In this document: positions 16,443 through 25,267 of the stretch, one piece after another
Position numbering within the stretch: the first letter of the stretch is position 1
Layout of the letters: each line of letters opens with the position of its first letter
From: Loktanella sp.
GTDB taxonomy: Bacteria > Pseudomonadota > Alphaproteobacteria > Rhodobacterales > Rhodobacteraceae
Length of the DNA: 37,282 nucleotides
Assembly: GCA_020201155.1 (NCBI GenBank)
Contig: JAIVHI010000016.1
Coordinates: 1 to 37,282 of the forward strand
Reading direction: 5' to 3'
Notes under the pieces: model-generated
The model's database searches: none
Told to the model about the DNA's origin: nothing
The model's input: only the letters and a program-made list of their open reading frames with translations
Translations under genes and position numbers: made by a program

Positions 16443-17363
16443 ATGGCGAGCATTGACACGGACGCGCGCAGCCGCGCGGGCCGCAGGCCAAACCGACTTT
16501 TCAAGAACATGAACGCCAAGCTGGCGTCATTGCCGATGATGTTCACGGCATTGGTCGTTTTTCTGGGCGGCACGATCTGGACCATTACCTATTCGTTTAC
16601 CAGTTCTGGCCTGTTGCCGCGGCTTGAATGGGCCGGTCTGGAACAGTACGCACGGCTCTGGTCATCACGCAAATGGCTTGTCTCGATCGAAAACCTCGCG
16701 ATTTACGGGTTTCTGTCGCTCATCCTGACGCTGGTCATCGCCTTCATCCTCGCGGCGCTTCTGGATCGCAAGATCAGGGGGGAAGATACGTTCCGAACGA
16801 TCTTTCTGTACCCTTTCGCGTTGTCCTTCATTGTGACCGGTCTGGTCTGGCAGTGGATCCTGAACCCGCAATTCGGGGTGCAGGACGTCGTGCGCGACCT
16901 TGGCTGGACCAATTTCAATTTCGACCCGCTCAACAACCCCGAGATCGTCCTTTACGGCCTGCTGATCGCGGGCCTGTGGCAGGGCACCGGCTTGATCATG
17001 TGCATCATGCTGGCCGGTCTGCGCGGCATCGACGAGGATATCTGGAAAGCCACCCGCGTCGATGGGATCGGCACCGTGAAGACCTATCTCGTCGTCATCA
17101 TCCCGATGATGCGCCCGGTCTTCGTGACATCGCTGGTGCTGATCGGGTCCGGCATCGTGAAGCTTTACGACCTTGTCGTGGCGCAGACCTCGGGCGGGCC
17201 GGGCATCAGCTCTGAAGTTCCCGCGAAATACGTCATGACATCCATGTTCGGTGGCCAGAACCTTGGGCAGGGCTTCGCCGCTTCGACGATGATGATGCTG
17301 AGCGTCATCATCATTCTGATCCCTTGGGCCTATCTCGAATTCGGAGGACGCAAGCGTGGCTGA
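16443..17363 (+). CDS. Sugar ABC transporter permease 1 (MalF-like)
   Basis: 306-residue inner-membrane permease with about six helices: about 31-52, 87-110, 120-142, 170-190, 218-240 and 278-300. The EAA-type coupling loop that docks on the ATPase reads EDIWKATRVDGIGTVKTYLV then VIIPMMRP (about 199-226). The cytoplasmic N-terminus is basic. GGGAGGGG precedes the ATG at 16443. The 3' end overlaps the next permease gene by 8 bp, so translation is coupled. Together the two permeases form the channel of a CUT1-type carbohydrate importer. Confidence 0.92.
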   Translation: MASIDTDARSRAGRRPNRLFKNMNAKLASLPMMFTALVVFLGGTIWTITYSFTSSGLLPRLEWAGLEQYARLWSSRKWLVSIENLAIYGFLSLILTLVIAFILAALLDRKIRGEDTFRTIFLYPFALSFIVTGLVWQWILNPQFGVQDVVRDLGWTNFNFDPLNNPEIVLYGLLIAGLWQGTGLIMCIMLAGLRGIDEDIWKATRVDGIGTVKTYLVVIIPMMRPVFVTSLVLIGSGIVKLYDLVVAQTSGGPGISSEVPAKYVMTSMFGGQNLGQGFAASTMMMLSVIIILIPWAYLEFGGRKRG

Positions 17364-18300
17364 CGTCGGTATTCTCGCAACAACCAAAGCCGCCGAGCAG
17401 ATCGCTCCGCGCACTCTTGACGGGCCGTCTGGCCCGCGCCCCAAGCGGCGCTTCAGCCGGGCCAATATCATCGTCTACGGCACGCTGTTCATCGTGGCGG
17501 TCTACTATGCGCTGCCGCTTTACGTGATGATCGTCACGTCGCTCAAGGGCATGCCCGAGATCCAGATGGGCAATATCTTTGCCCCACCGATCGAGGTCAC
17601 CTTCGAGCCCTGGGTCAAGGCGTGGTCAGAGGCCTGCACGGGCATCAACTGCGATGGCCTCAGCCGGGGCTTCTGGAACTCGGTCAATATCCTGATCCCG
17701 TCGCTGATCGTGTCGATCGCCGTGGCGTCGATCAACGGCTACGCCCTGTCGATGTGGAAGTTCAAAGGGTCCGAGGTCTTCTTTTCGATCCTGATGATCG
17801 GTGCCTTCATTCCCTATCAGGTGATGCTCTATCCGATCGTGATCATGCTGCGCGAAGCGGGTCTTTACGGATCGCTGTCGGGGCTGGTGCTGGTCCACGT
17901 GGCCTTTGGCATGCCGATCAACACACTGCTGTTCCGGAACTATTTTGCCGCCATCCCCGAAGAGCTGTTCAAGGCAGCGCGCGTCGACGGGGCAGGATTC
18001 TGGGCGATCTTCTTCCGGATCATCATGCCGATGTCCTTGCCGATCTTCGTCGTCGCCCTGATCATTCAGGTCACGGGGATCTGGAACGACTTTCTCTTCG
18101 GCGTCACCTATATCTCCTCGCCCGACCGGTATCCGATGACCGTTCAGTTGAACAACATCGTCAATTCGGTTCAGGGCGTGAAGGAATACAACGTCAACAT
18201 GGCCGCCACCTTGCTGACCGGTCTTGTCCCACTCACCATCTACTTCATCTCGGGCAAACTTTTCGTCCGGGGCATCGCCGCAGGAGCCGTCAAAGGATGA
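17356..18300 (+). CDS. Sugar ABC transporter permease 2 (MalG-like)
   Basis: 314-residue permease with six predicted helices and a long cytoplasmic N-terminus rich in Arg and Pro (GPSGPRPKRRFSRANI). The coupling loop is EELFKAARVDGAGFWAIFFR then IIMPMSLPIF. A periplasmic loop with EACTGINCDGLSRGFWNSV, including two Cys, is a pattern I have seen in GtsC-like glucose/oligosaccharide permeases. The start overlaps permease 1 by 8 bp and the stop overlaps the ATPase start (ATGA), typical of a tightly coupled transporter operon. Confidence 0.92.
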   Translation: MADVGILATTKAAEQIAPRTLDGPSGPRPKRRFSRANIIVYGTLFIVAVYYALPLYVMIVTSLKGMPEIQMGNIFAPPIEVTFEPWVKAWSEACTGINCDGLSRGFWNSVNILIPSLIVSIAVASINGYALSMWKFKGSEVFFSILMIGAFIPYQVMLYPIVIMLREAGLYGSLSGLVLVHVAFGMPINTLLFRNYFAAIPEELFKAARVDGAGFWAIFFRIIMPMSLPIFVVALIIQVTGIWNDFLFGVTYISSPDRYPMTVQLNNIVNSVQGVKEYNVNMAATLLTGLVPLTIYFISGKLFVRGIAAGAVKG

Positions 18301-19379
18301 ACCATTCCGTTGAAATCAAGAACCTCGACCTCAGCTTCGGCGCGGTCACGGTCCTCGAGAACCTGAACCTCGATATCCACAAGGGCGAGTTTCTGGTCCT
18401 GCTGGGGTCGTCGGGTTGCGGCAAGTCCACGCTTTTGAACTGTATCGCCGGCCTTCTCGAAGTGTCGGACGGCCAGATCTGGATCGAAGGCAAGAACGTC
18501 ACCTGGGAAGCCCCGTCCGATCGCGGCATCGGCATGGTGTTCCAAAGCTATGCGCTTTACCCGCAGATGACGGTCAAGGGGAACCTGAGCTTCGGTCTCA
18601 AAAACGCCAAGGTCCCGAAAGCCGAGATCGAAAAGCGCGTGCAGCGCGCCGCCGATGTGCTGCAGATCCAGCCGCTGCTGGACCGAAAGCCCGGCGCCCT
18701 GTCGGGCGGTCAGCGCCAGCGTGTCGCCATCGGCCGGGCCCTGGTGCGTGACGTCGACGTGTTCCTGTTCGACGAACCGCTGTCGAACCTCGACGCCAAA
18801 TTGCGGGCCGACCTGCGCGTCGAACTCAAGCGGCTGCACCAGCAGCTTGAGAACACGATGATCTACGTGACCCACGACCAGATCGAGGCGATGACGCTGG
18901 CCGACCGGATCGCGATCATGAAGGGCGGCAGCATCATGCAGCTGGGCAGCCCGGACGAGATCTACAACCGGCCCCAGAACCTCTATGTCGCGGATTTCAT
19001 CGGGTCACCGTCGATGAACTTCATCGAGGGCGAATTCGACGGCACGCATTTCAAGGCGGGCGACATGAACATGGAAATGATCGGCTACGCTTACGTCGGT
19101 TCGCTGACGCCCAGCGCGCGCAGGGCGACGATCGGCATTCGCCCTGAACACGTCATCACCGGCGAGCTTGCGGCGACCGCACCGCAACGATTCACGGCGA
19201 CGGTCGATCTGGTCGAGCCGATGGGGTCCGACACGCTGGTCTACGCCACGCTCGACGGCAAGATGTTCCGGATTCGCATGGACGGACAGGCCAAGGTCAA
19301 ACCGGGCGAGAGTCTGCCCATCGGTATCGATCCCGCGCGCGCATCGTTGTTCGACACCAAGACCGAACAGCGCCTCTGA
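18297..19379 (+). CDS. Sugar ABC transporter ATP-binding protein (UgpC/MsmK type)
   Basis: 360-residue ATPase of the CUT1 importer. Walker A is GSSGCGKST (37-45), the Q-loop lies in VFQSYALYPQ, the signature is LSGGQRQRVAIGRAL (135-149), and Walker B with its catalytic Glu160 is VFLFDEPLSNLDAKLR. The H-loop is in YVTHDQIEAMTLADR. The C-terminal part (about 240-360) is the OB-fold regulatory domain (TIGIRPEHV, VDLVEPMGSDTLVYA). Such ATPases are often promiscuous and can serve several importers. The ATG at 18297 overlaps the preceding stop codon. Confidence 0.94.
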   Translation: MNHSVEIKNLDLSFGAVTVLENLNLDIHKGEFLVLLGSSGCGKSTLLNCIAGLLEVSDGQIWIEGKNVTWEAPSDRGIGMVFQSYALYPQMTVKGNLSFGLKNAKVPKAEIEKRVQRAADVLQIQPLLDRKPGALSGGQRQRVAIGRALVRDVDVFLFDEPLSNLDAKLRADLRVELKRLHQQLENTMIYVTHDQIEAMTLADRIAIMKGGSIMQLGSPDEIYNRPQNLYVADFIGSPSMNFIEGEFDGTHFKAGDMNMEMIGYAYVGSLTPSARRATIGIRPEHVITGELAATAPQRFTATVDLVEPMGSDTLVYATLDGKMFRIRMDGQAKVKPGESLPIGIDPARASLFDTKTEQRL

Positions 19380-19387
19380 CACGACAC

Positions 19388-19408
19388 GCCCCGGCTGCCT
19401 GCCGGGGC
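19388..19408 (+). other. Intercistronic stem-loop after the ATPase gene
   Basis: Perfect 7-bp stem GCCCCGG / CCGGGGC with a 7-nt loop and no T-run, 9 bp past the ATPase stop codon and before the beta-mannosidase start. It probably separates transporter from enzyme expression within one transcript. Confidence 0.55.
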
Positions 19409-19425
19409 CGCACCCCAAGGCTGCC

Positions 19426-21358
19426 ATGATACAATTACACGGAAACTGGTCCCTCGCGGACGCTGAAGGCGATCACGCCTGCACCCTGACGCTGCCGGGC
19501 GACGGGATCACGGCGCTGCACGCCGCGGGCCTGATCCCGGACCCCTATTGGGGCCGCAACGAATACGATCTGCGCTGGATCTGCGAGAGGGATTGGGTCG
19601 CGCGGCGGACGTTCGATCTCAAAGATCCGGCGGTCGAACTGGTATTGGACCGCGTGGATACGATTGCCACGGTCCGCGTGAACGGTCAGGTCGTGCTGAC
19701 GCCGCGCAACGCCTTTCGCAGCTATCGCGTGGCCCTCGCGGATGTGGCGCGGGCCGGCGAGAACGAGATCGAAATCACCTTTCATTCCCCGGTTGCCGAA
19801 GGCAAGCGTCTGTTCGAGGCGCATCCTTTTCCCATCCCGTGGTCCAAGAACTGCCCGATCCCCTATGGGAACTTTCTGCGCAAACCGGCCTGTGATTTCG
19901 GCTGGGACTGGAACATCGCGCTGGCCCCCTTTGGTGTCTATGGCGACGCGCGGATCGAAGCCGCTGCCGCGCCCCGGATCGACAGCGTGCTGGTGCATCA
20001 GGACCATGCGGATGGCGTGACGCCCCGACAGCTTTTTCGCGGCCTGCGACGAACTTGGCCTGCTGGTCTGGCAGGACTTCATGTTCGCCTGCAACCTTTA
20101 CCCGTCCGACAGCGCCTATCTGGCCGAAGTCCGCGCCGAGGTCCGCGAGAACGTCCAGCGCATCCAACACCGCGCCTGCCTTGCCCTGTGGTGCGGCGAC
20201 AACGAACTGGTCGGCGCGCTGACTTGGTATGACGTCAGCCTCGCCGACCGCGACCGCTACCTTGTGAACTACGACCGGTTGAACCGCACGATCGAGGACA
20301 CGCTGCGCGACACCGACCCAAAGGCGATCTGGTGGCCATCGAGCCCCAGCGCGGGGCCGCTGAACTTTGGCGACGCGTGGCACGACGATGGATCGGGGGA
20401 CATGCACTTCTGGTCCGTCTGGCACGAGAACCGCGAATTCGCGCATTACCGGGACGTGACGCCGCGCTTCTGCTCCGAGTTCGGGTTTCAAAGCTATCCC
20501 TCGCGCGGGGTCATCGACACCTTCTGCCCGCCCGAGCGTCAGAACATCGCCGACCCGATCTTCGAAAGCCACCAGAAGAACGAGGGCGGCAACGAACGTA
20601 TCGCGGGCACGATGTTCCGCTACTTCCGCTGGCCGGAACGGTTCGACGACTTCGTCTATCTCAGCCAGGTGCAGCACGGTCTGGCCATGCGCACCGCCGT
20701 CACGCACTGGCGCGCGCATGCACCGCACAGCATGGGTGCGCTTTACTGGCAGTTGAACGACACGTGGCCGGTGTGTTCATGGGCGTCGCTGGACTATGGC
20801 GGCGGCTGGAAGCTGCTGCACCACATGGCGCGGGACTTTTTCGCGCCGGTCATGGTGACGGCGGTGCCGCAGGACGACGGCAGCGTCACGCTGATGGCCC
20901 ATGACGACCGCGGGGCGGGAAAACTGACCGTGACGGCCCGCGCGGTTGCAATGGACGGTGGGCTGATCACGCTTTGCGAAAAGACCGTGACGGTCGGCAC
21001 GGCCGCCACAGCGGTCGCCAGCGTGACCATCCCCCAAGGTGCAATGCTCGTCATCGACTGGACCGGCGCAGGCGAGGGGCGCGCGGTTCATGCCCCGCAG
21101 CCTTACAAGACCTACGATCTGCCGGATGCTGCCCTGACCTTCGAAGCCACACTGGACGGTGATGCCTGGCACCTGACCGTTTCTGCCCCCGCGCTTGCGC
21201 TGTTCGTTGCGGTCGAAGCGGATCAGCCGGGACAGTTTTCGGCCAACGCCTTCGATATGCTGCCGGGCGAGACGCGCAGGATCACCTTCACGGCGTCCGA
21301 CACTGCAACCGAACCCACCTTCACCCTGCGCGATCTCGCGTCAGCGACCCAATCCTGA
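19426..21358 (+). pseudogene. GH2 beta-mannosidase gene, disrupted by internal deletion and frame change
   Basis: From ATG 19426 about 198 codons encode the N-terminal sugar-binding domain of a GH2 beta-mannosidase (MIQLHGNWSLADAE, YDLRWICERDWVARRTFDL, RKPACDFGWDWNIAL), ending near HADGVT. From about 20024 a different frame continues as PDSFFAACDELGLLVWQDFM and FACNLYP, then LALWCGDNELVGAL with the acid/base Glu, CSEFGFQSYP with the nucleophile Glu, and LYWQLNDTWPVCSW, to the stop at 21358. The missing middle, roughly 180 residues by comparison with usual lengths near 800, holds the Ig-like domain and the start of the TIM barrel (FVNGVPIFxKGANWIP region). The first frame alone would stop at 20232. 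Both catalytic residues survive but the fold cannot. Intact, it would release mannose from beta-mannosides taken up by the importer. Confidence 0.9.
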
Positions 21359-21368
21359 GGAGAAACAA

Positions 21369-22112
21369 ATGACAACGCATGCCTACCAGCTTTACTGCTC
21401 CCGCAAGTTCCCGCCCCTTGGCGACACGCTCAAGATGCTGTCCGAGGCGGGGTTCACCGCCGTCGAAGGCTACGGCGGCCTTCTGGAAGACGCCGAGGCA
21501 CTGAAATCGGGGCTCAAGGACAGTGGCCTGCACATGGTCAGCTGCCATGTCGGGCTGGACCAGATGGAAACCAAGGCCGACATGGTCATGGGGCTGGCCC
21601 GCGATCTGAACATCCAGAACATCTACGTCCCCTTCGTCATGCCCGACGATCGCCCGACCGATGCGGCAGGCTGGCGTGCCTTCGCCGCCCGCGTCGCCAA
21701 GGCCGGACAGCCGGTGCGGGATGCAGGCCTGACATTCGGCTGGCACAACCACGACTTCGAACTGGCCAAACTGGACACAGGTGAGACCCCGCTCGACATC
21801 CTTGCCCAGACCGACGGGCTGACGCTGGAGCTTGATCTGGGCTGGGTCGCGCGCGCCGGCGAAGATCCCGTGGCTTGGATCGAAAAGCATGCCGACAAGA
21901 TCACCGCCGCCCACATCAAGGATGTGGCTCCCGCGGGTGAGAACGCGGACGAAGACGGTTGGGCCGACGTGGGCCACGGCACGCAGGATTGGCCTGCGAT
22001 CACCAAGGCGCTGACGGCAGCGGGTGTGGATCTCTACGTGACCGAGCATGACAACCCGGCGGACCACCAGCGCTTTGCGACGCGCAGCCTGTCCACCATG
22101 AAAACGTTTTAA
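21369..22112 (+). CDS. TIM-barrel sugar isomerase/epimerase family protein
   Basis: 247 residues of the xylose-isomerase-like/AP endonuclease 2 fold. Metal-ligand positions are recognisable: VEGYGGLLED early, GWHNHDFEL (His), LELDLGWVARAG (Asp), AAHIKDV (His) and YVTEHDNP (Glu near the C-terminus). Members include IolE-type dehydratases, sugar epimerases and 3-keto-glycoside lyases. Its pairing with an adjacent Gfo/Idh/MocA dehydrogenase is common in glycoside catabolism by C3 oxidation. The exact reaction cannot be read from sequence. Start ATG 21369 has AGGAG 6-7 nt upstream, overlapping the mannosidase stop region, so it belongs to the same operon. Confidence 0.88.
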   Translation: MTTHAYQLYCSRKFPPLGDTLKMLSEAGFTAVEGYGGLLEDAEALKSGLKDSGLHMVSCHVGLDQMETKADMVMGLARDLNIQNIYVPFVMPDDRPTDAAGWRAFAARVAKAGQPVRDAGLTFGWHNHDFELAKLDTGETPLDILAQTDGLTLELDLGWVARAGEDPVAWIEKHADKITAAHIKDVAPAGENADEDGWADVGHGTQDWPAITKALTAAGVDLYVTEHDNPADHQRFATRSLSTMKTF

Positions 22113-22125
22113 GGGAGCGAGCAAA

Positions 22126-23247
22126 ATGGAAAAGATCGGCGTCGGCATCATCGGATGCGGCAACATATCAGAGGCCTACCTGCGCCTTGCCCCTTCGTTC
22201 AAGGCGCTCGAGGTGCGGGCTGTCGCGGACATCAACATGGACGCGGCCAAGGCGCGGGCGGATCAGTTCGGCGTGCGCGCGGAAACGGTCGATGACCTTC
22301 TGGCCGCCAGCGACATCGACGTGATCGTGAATCTCACGATCCCGGCAGCGCATTTCGAACTGACCCGGCGGATTTTGGAGGCAGGCAAGCACGCCTATTC
22401 CGAAAAGCCCTTTGTCCTGACGCTGGACGAGGCGGAAACGCTGCGCACACTGGCGGACGCAAAGGGTCTGCGCGTAGGCTCGGCCCCGGATACCTTCCTT
22501 GGCGGGGCGCACCAGCAGGCGCGTGCGATCATCGACGACGGCACCATCGGTCGCATCATCGGCGGCACCTGCCACGTGATGAACCACGGGATGGAGCACT
22601 GGCACCCCAACCCCGACTTCTTCTATCAGCCGGGTGCTGGCCCTGTGCTCGACCTTGGACCCTACTACGTCACGAACCTGATCCAGCTGATCGGCCCGGT
22701 AAAGACCGTCGCCGCCATGACCTCGGCCACCTTCCCCGAACGCACCATCGCCAACGGCGCGCGCGAGGGGGAAACGGTGCCGGTCGACACGCCGACGAAC
22801 ATCCACGCCCTTCTGGAATTCGAGAACGGTGCCATCGTGACCCTTGGGTCAAGCTGGGACGTGCACGCGCACGAGCACAACAACATGGAGCTTTACGGTG
22901 CGGATGGCTCGCTGAAGGTGCCAGACCCCAACTTCTTCAACGGACAGCTCGCGCAGTCCGGTGCCGAGGCCGAGTTTACGGATGTGGCGGCTTGGGATCA
23001 TCCCTTCGGTGTGGTCAATCAGGACAAGGACCGGGCGAACTATCGCTGCGCGGGGCTTGCGGACATGGCGACAGCCATTGCCGAAGGCCGCCCGCACCGC
23101 TGTTCGCTGGAGCTGGCGACACATGCGGTCGAGGTAATGACGACGATCCTGCGCGCGGGGCAAGAGCGCCGCTTCATCGACATGACCACCACCTGCGAGC
23201 GGCCCGCACCGCTGTCCCCGGACGAAGCGCGGGCGCTTCTGGCCTAA
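22126..23247 (+). CDS. Gfo/Idh/MocA-family NAD(P)-dependent oxidoreductase
   Basis: 373 residues. The N-terminal Rossmann fold begins [20 protein letters not shown] (nucleotide-binding GxGxxS). The family signature EKP occurs in [17 protein letters not shown]. The substrate domain carries [20 protein letters not shown], a typical D-G-Y pattern. These enzymes oxidise or reduce a ring hydroxyl of sugars or cyclitols using NAD(P). It is the last gene of the sugar operon, 13 bp after the TIM-barrel gene, and is convergent with rlmN (stop codons overlap in CTAA). Confidence 0.9.
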   Translation: MEKIGVGIIGCGNISEAYLRLAPSFKALEVRAVADINMDAAKARADQFGVRAETVDDLLAASDIDVIVNLTIPAAHFELTRRILEAGKHAYSEKPFVLTLDEAETLRTLADAKGLRVGSAPDTFLGGAHQQARAIIDDGTIGRIIGGTCHVMNHGMEHWHPNPDFFYQPGAGPVLDLGPYYVTNLIQLIGPVKTVAAMTSATFPERTIANGAREGETVPVDTPTNIHALLEFENGAIVTLGSSWDVHAHEHNNMELYGADGSLKVPDPNFFNGQLAQSGAEAEFTDVAAWDHPFGVVNQDKDRANYRCAGLADMATAIAEGRPHRCSLELATHAVEVMTTILRAGQERRFIDMTTTCERPAPLSPDEARALLA

Positions 23248-24425
23248 AGTCCGGCTTCTGCGGCGATCTGGGCGCGGCTCTTGCGGCTGCGCTCGGTCGT
23301 GGACTTGAGCTGTCCGCAGGCGGCCATGATATCCTCGCCGCGCGGCGTGCGGATCGGGCTGGCGTAACCGGCCTGCATCAGAATTGTCGCGAAGGCGCGG
23401 ATACGGTTGTTCGACGACCGCTTGTAAGGCGCGCCGGGCCATTCGTTGAACGGGATCAGGTTCACCTTGGCGGGGATGCCGTCCAGCAGCTTCACCAGCC
23501 GGTGCGCATCGGCGTCCGTGTCGTTCACACCGTCCAGCATCACGTATTCAAAGGTGATGCGTTCGGAATTGGTGGCCTTCGGGTAGGCCTTCAGCGCCTC
23601 GAGCAGCGTCTCGATGTTCCAGCGCTTGTTGATCGGCACCAGCGTGTCGCGGACCTCGTCCGTCGTGGCGTGGAAAGACACGGCCAGCAGGCAGCCGATT
23701 TCCTGCGCCGTCCGCGCGATTTCCGGCACGACACCGGATGTGGACAGCGTGATCCGGCGGCGACCAAGGGCGATTCCTTCACCATCCATGGCGATCTGCA
23801 TGGCGTCACGGACGTTCTCGAAGTTGTAAAGCGGCTCGCCCATCCCCATCAGCACGATGTTCGACAACAGACGCGGGCCGGCGTCGCCGGTGCCCGTTCC
23901 GGGGGCGGGCCAGGCGTCCAGATCGTCGCGGGCCAGCATGACCTGACCGATGATCTCGCCCGCCGTCAGGTTGCGCACCAGTTTCTGTGTGCCCGTGTGG
24001 CAGAACGAACAGGTCAACGTGCAGCCGACCTGACTCGAGATGCACAGCGTGCCGCGATCGGTTTCGGGGATATAGACCACCTCGACCTCGTGGCCGCCCG
24101 CGATCCGCACCAGATATTTGCGGGTGCCGTCGTCCGACACCTGCCGCGTCACCACCTCGGGCAGGGCGATCACGAAGTTCCGGGCCAGCATGGCGCGATA
24201 GTCCTTGGACAGATTCGTCATCACGGCGAAATCGCGCACGCCCCAGTGATAGACCCACTGCCACAGCTGGCCTACGCGCATCTTGGCCTGCTTTTCAGGC
24301 GTGCCCGCCGCGATCAGGGCCGCGCGCATCTGGTCGCGGGTCATGCCGACAAGGTTCGGCAACCCTTCCGGCGCCTTGCGCGGAATGGTCAGCATGTCCT
24401 GCGTGATCGGAGCCTTGGCCGTCAT
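23244..24425 (-). CDS. rlmN: Dual-specificity 23S rRNA/tRNA (adenine-C2)-methyltransferase RlmN
   Basis: 393-residue radical SAM methyltransferase that methylates A2503 of 23S rRNA and A37 of some tRNAs. The radical SAM cluster motif is C135-TLT-C139-SF-C142. [18 protein letters not shown] is the conserved SAM-binding region. The C-terminal cysteine of the catalytic pair is present in [10 protein letters not shown]. The N-terminal HhH-like domain and length are normal. GAGGTGA lies 5 nt before the ATG. Its predicted promoter overlaps the terminator of the upstream ialB-like gene. Confidence 0.96.
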   Translation of the reverse strand: MTAKAPITQDMLTIPRKAPEGLPNLVGMTRDQMRAALIAAGTPEKQAKMRVGQLWQWVYHWGVRDFAVMTNLSKDYRAMLARNFVIALPEVVTRQVSDDGTRKYLVRIAGGHEVEVVYIPETDRGTLCISSQVGCTLTCSFCHTGTQKLVRNLTAGEIIGQVMLARDDLDAWPAPGTGTGDAGPRLLSNIVLMGMGEPLYNFENVRDAMQIAMDGEGIALGRRRITLSTSGVVPEIARTAQEIGCLLAVSFHATTDEVRDTLVPINKRWNIETLLEALKAYPKATNSERITFEYVMLDGVNDTDADAHRLVKLLDGIPAKVNLIPFNEWPGAPYKRSSNNRIRAFATILMQAGYASPIRTPRGEDIMAACGQLKSTTERSRKSRAQIAAEAGL

Positions 24426-24462
24426 GTCGTCACCTCGAAACTGGATTGCGCTTCATATAAGC

Positions 24463-24495
24463 AAAAAGGGCCGCTTTCCAATGGAAAACAGCCCC
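24463..24495 (-). terminator. Terminator downstream of the ialB-like gene
   Basis: On the minus strand a hairpin with an outer GC stem (gggc / gccc) and inner stem (tttcc / ggaaa) is followed by five T and GC. It lies about 48 bp past the ialB-like stop codon. The sequence TTGGAA-N16-TATATG running through it may be the -35/-10 of rlmN. Confidence 0.65.
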
Positions 24496-24506
24496 CTCAT
24501 CATCTT

Positions 24507-24530
24507 GCCGGCAAATATCCCCGCCGGAGG
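24507..24530. repeat. Diverged copy of the GC-rich dispersed repeat
   Basis: The segment gccggcaaatatcccc then gccggagg resembles the two copies at 35271-35318 and 37176-37222 (shared gccg-x-aaat and ggag core). It forms a 5-bp stem ccggc/gccgg. It lies just past the ialB-like stop codon. Similarity is by eye and partial. Confidence 0.4.
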
Positions 24531-24542
24531 CATCCCGCCCTG

Positions 24543-25076
24543 TCAGCTTGTGCAGCGGCTCTGTGCTTCTTCCACGGCCGCCGTGAACCCCAAAAGCGAG
24601 AATGTATCGGTGGTGATATTCCCACGACCGGACCGGCCCTGCAGTTGCGCATCTGCTCCGCGCTTGAGCGCCGCGACGATTCGCTGGTCGTCTTCGGGCG
24701 TGGCGGGCCAGGCCCATTCGCCTTCGGTGAACAACTCGTAGGTCGTGCCGCCGACTGTCATGTCCACGGTCGAACCGGACGCGAAAGGATAGCCGCCGGT
24801 AAAGGCGACCTGTCCGTTCACGCCACCGTCGGGGCGGTAGAACACGAACAGCAGGATGTCGCCCCGACGACCGTCGGTCGCGTTGCCTTCGCTGTCGGTC
24901 AGCCGCGTTTCCTTGGGCGCGGAGACGCCCCAGCACTCGGTGGGGTCATCCTCGACGAACACGCTCCAGTCCGTGTCACCGGCGACAAGATTGTCGCTGG
25001 TTTCCTGAGCGGAGGCAGTTCCTGCGGTGAGGGTTGCGGCAAAAAGGGCGGTCGCGCCCAAGAGAGTCTTCATCAT
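24543..25076 (-). CDS. Secreted IalB-family protein
   Basis: 177 residues. A signal peptide (about 1-23) reads MMKTLLGATALFAATLTAGT then ASA. The mature part fits the invasion-associated locus B family: DWSVFVEDDPTECWGVSAPK, GDILLFVFYRPDGGVNGQVA, GGYPFASGSTVDM, GEWAWPATPEDDQRIVAALK and SLLGFTAAVEEAQSRC. Two or three cysteines could form a periplasmic disulfide. The name comes from Bartonella; in free-living marine bacteria the function is unknown. The start is one of two adjacent ATGs (25076 or 25073), with GGAGG about 11 nt upstream of the first, longer than ideal. Divergent from the asparaginase-like gene. Confidence 0.85.
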   Translation of the reverse strand: MMKTLLGATALFAATLTAGTASAQETSDNLVAGDTDWSVFVEDDPTECWGVSAPKETRLTDSEGNATDGRRGDILLFVFYRPDGGVNGQVAFTGGYPFASGSTVDMTVGGTTYELFTEGEWAWPATPEDDQRIVAALKRGADAQLQGRSGRGNITTDTFSLLGFTAAVEEAQSRCTS

Positions 25077-25108
25077 CAATTTTACAGCCTCCAAGCTGTC
25101 CTTGCCTC

Positions 25109-25131
25109 TGACGGCCTTATCAGGACCGTCA
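25109..25131. promoter_or_regulatory. Inverted repeat in the ialB-like/asparaginase divergent region
   Basis: Stem TGACGG-CCT / AGG-A-CCGTCA with loop TATC and a single bulged base. It lies in the likely 5' leader of the ialB-like gene. It could be an operator or an RNA hairpin. Confidence 0.35.
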
Positions 25132-25202
25132 TGTTTTGACTTTACCATTTCGTCTGGCAAGTCCGGGTTCAACTCGATAGCCGTAGTGCTAGCAAGAAAC
25201 TG

Positions 25203-25261
25203 CCCACAGGGGAAAGCCCCCAAGGCGCTCACTTATCTGTGGGCCGGGCGCCATCCGGAGG
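25203..25261 (+). promoter_or_regulatory. Structured leader of the asparaginase-like gene
   Basis: Two inverted repeats interleave: CCCACAG (25203-25209) with CTGTGGG (25237-25243), and GGCGC (25224-25228) with GCGCC (25248-25252). The second ends 4 nt before the GGAGG ribosome binding site (25257-25261). Their partners lie so that the helices cannot easily coexist. A small gggg/cccc hairpin lies within the first loop. A switching role is speculative. Confidence 0.3.
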
Positions 25262-25267
25262 ACCGTC

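Noticed and set aside
22992-25139. 715-codon plus-strand ORF
   Set aside because: It is antisense to rlmN and the ialB-like gene, has no recognisable domain, and the opposing genes are clear family members.
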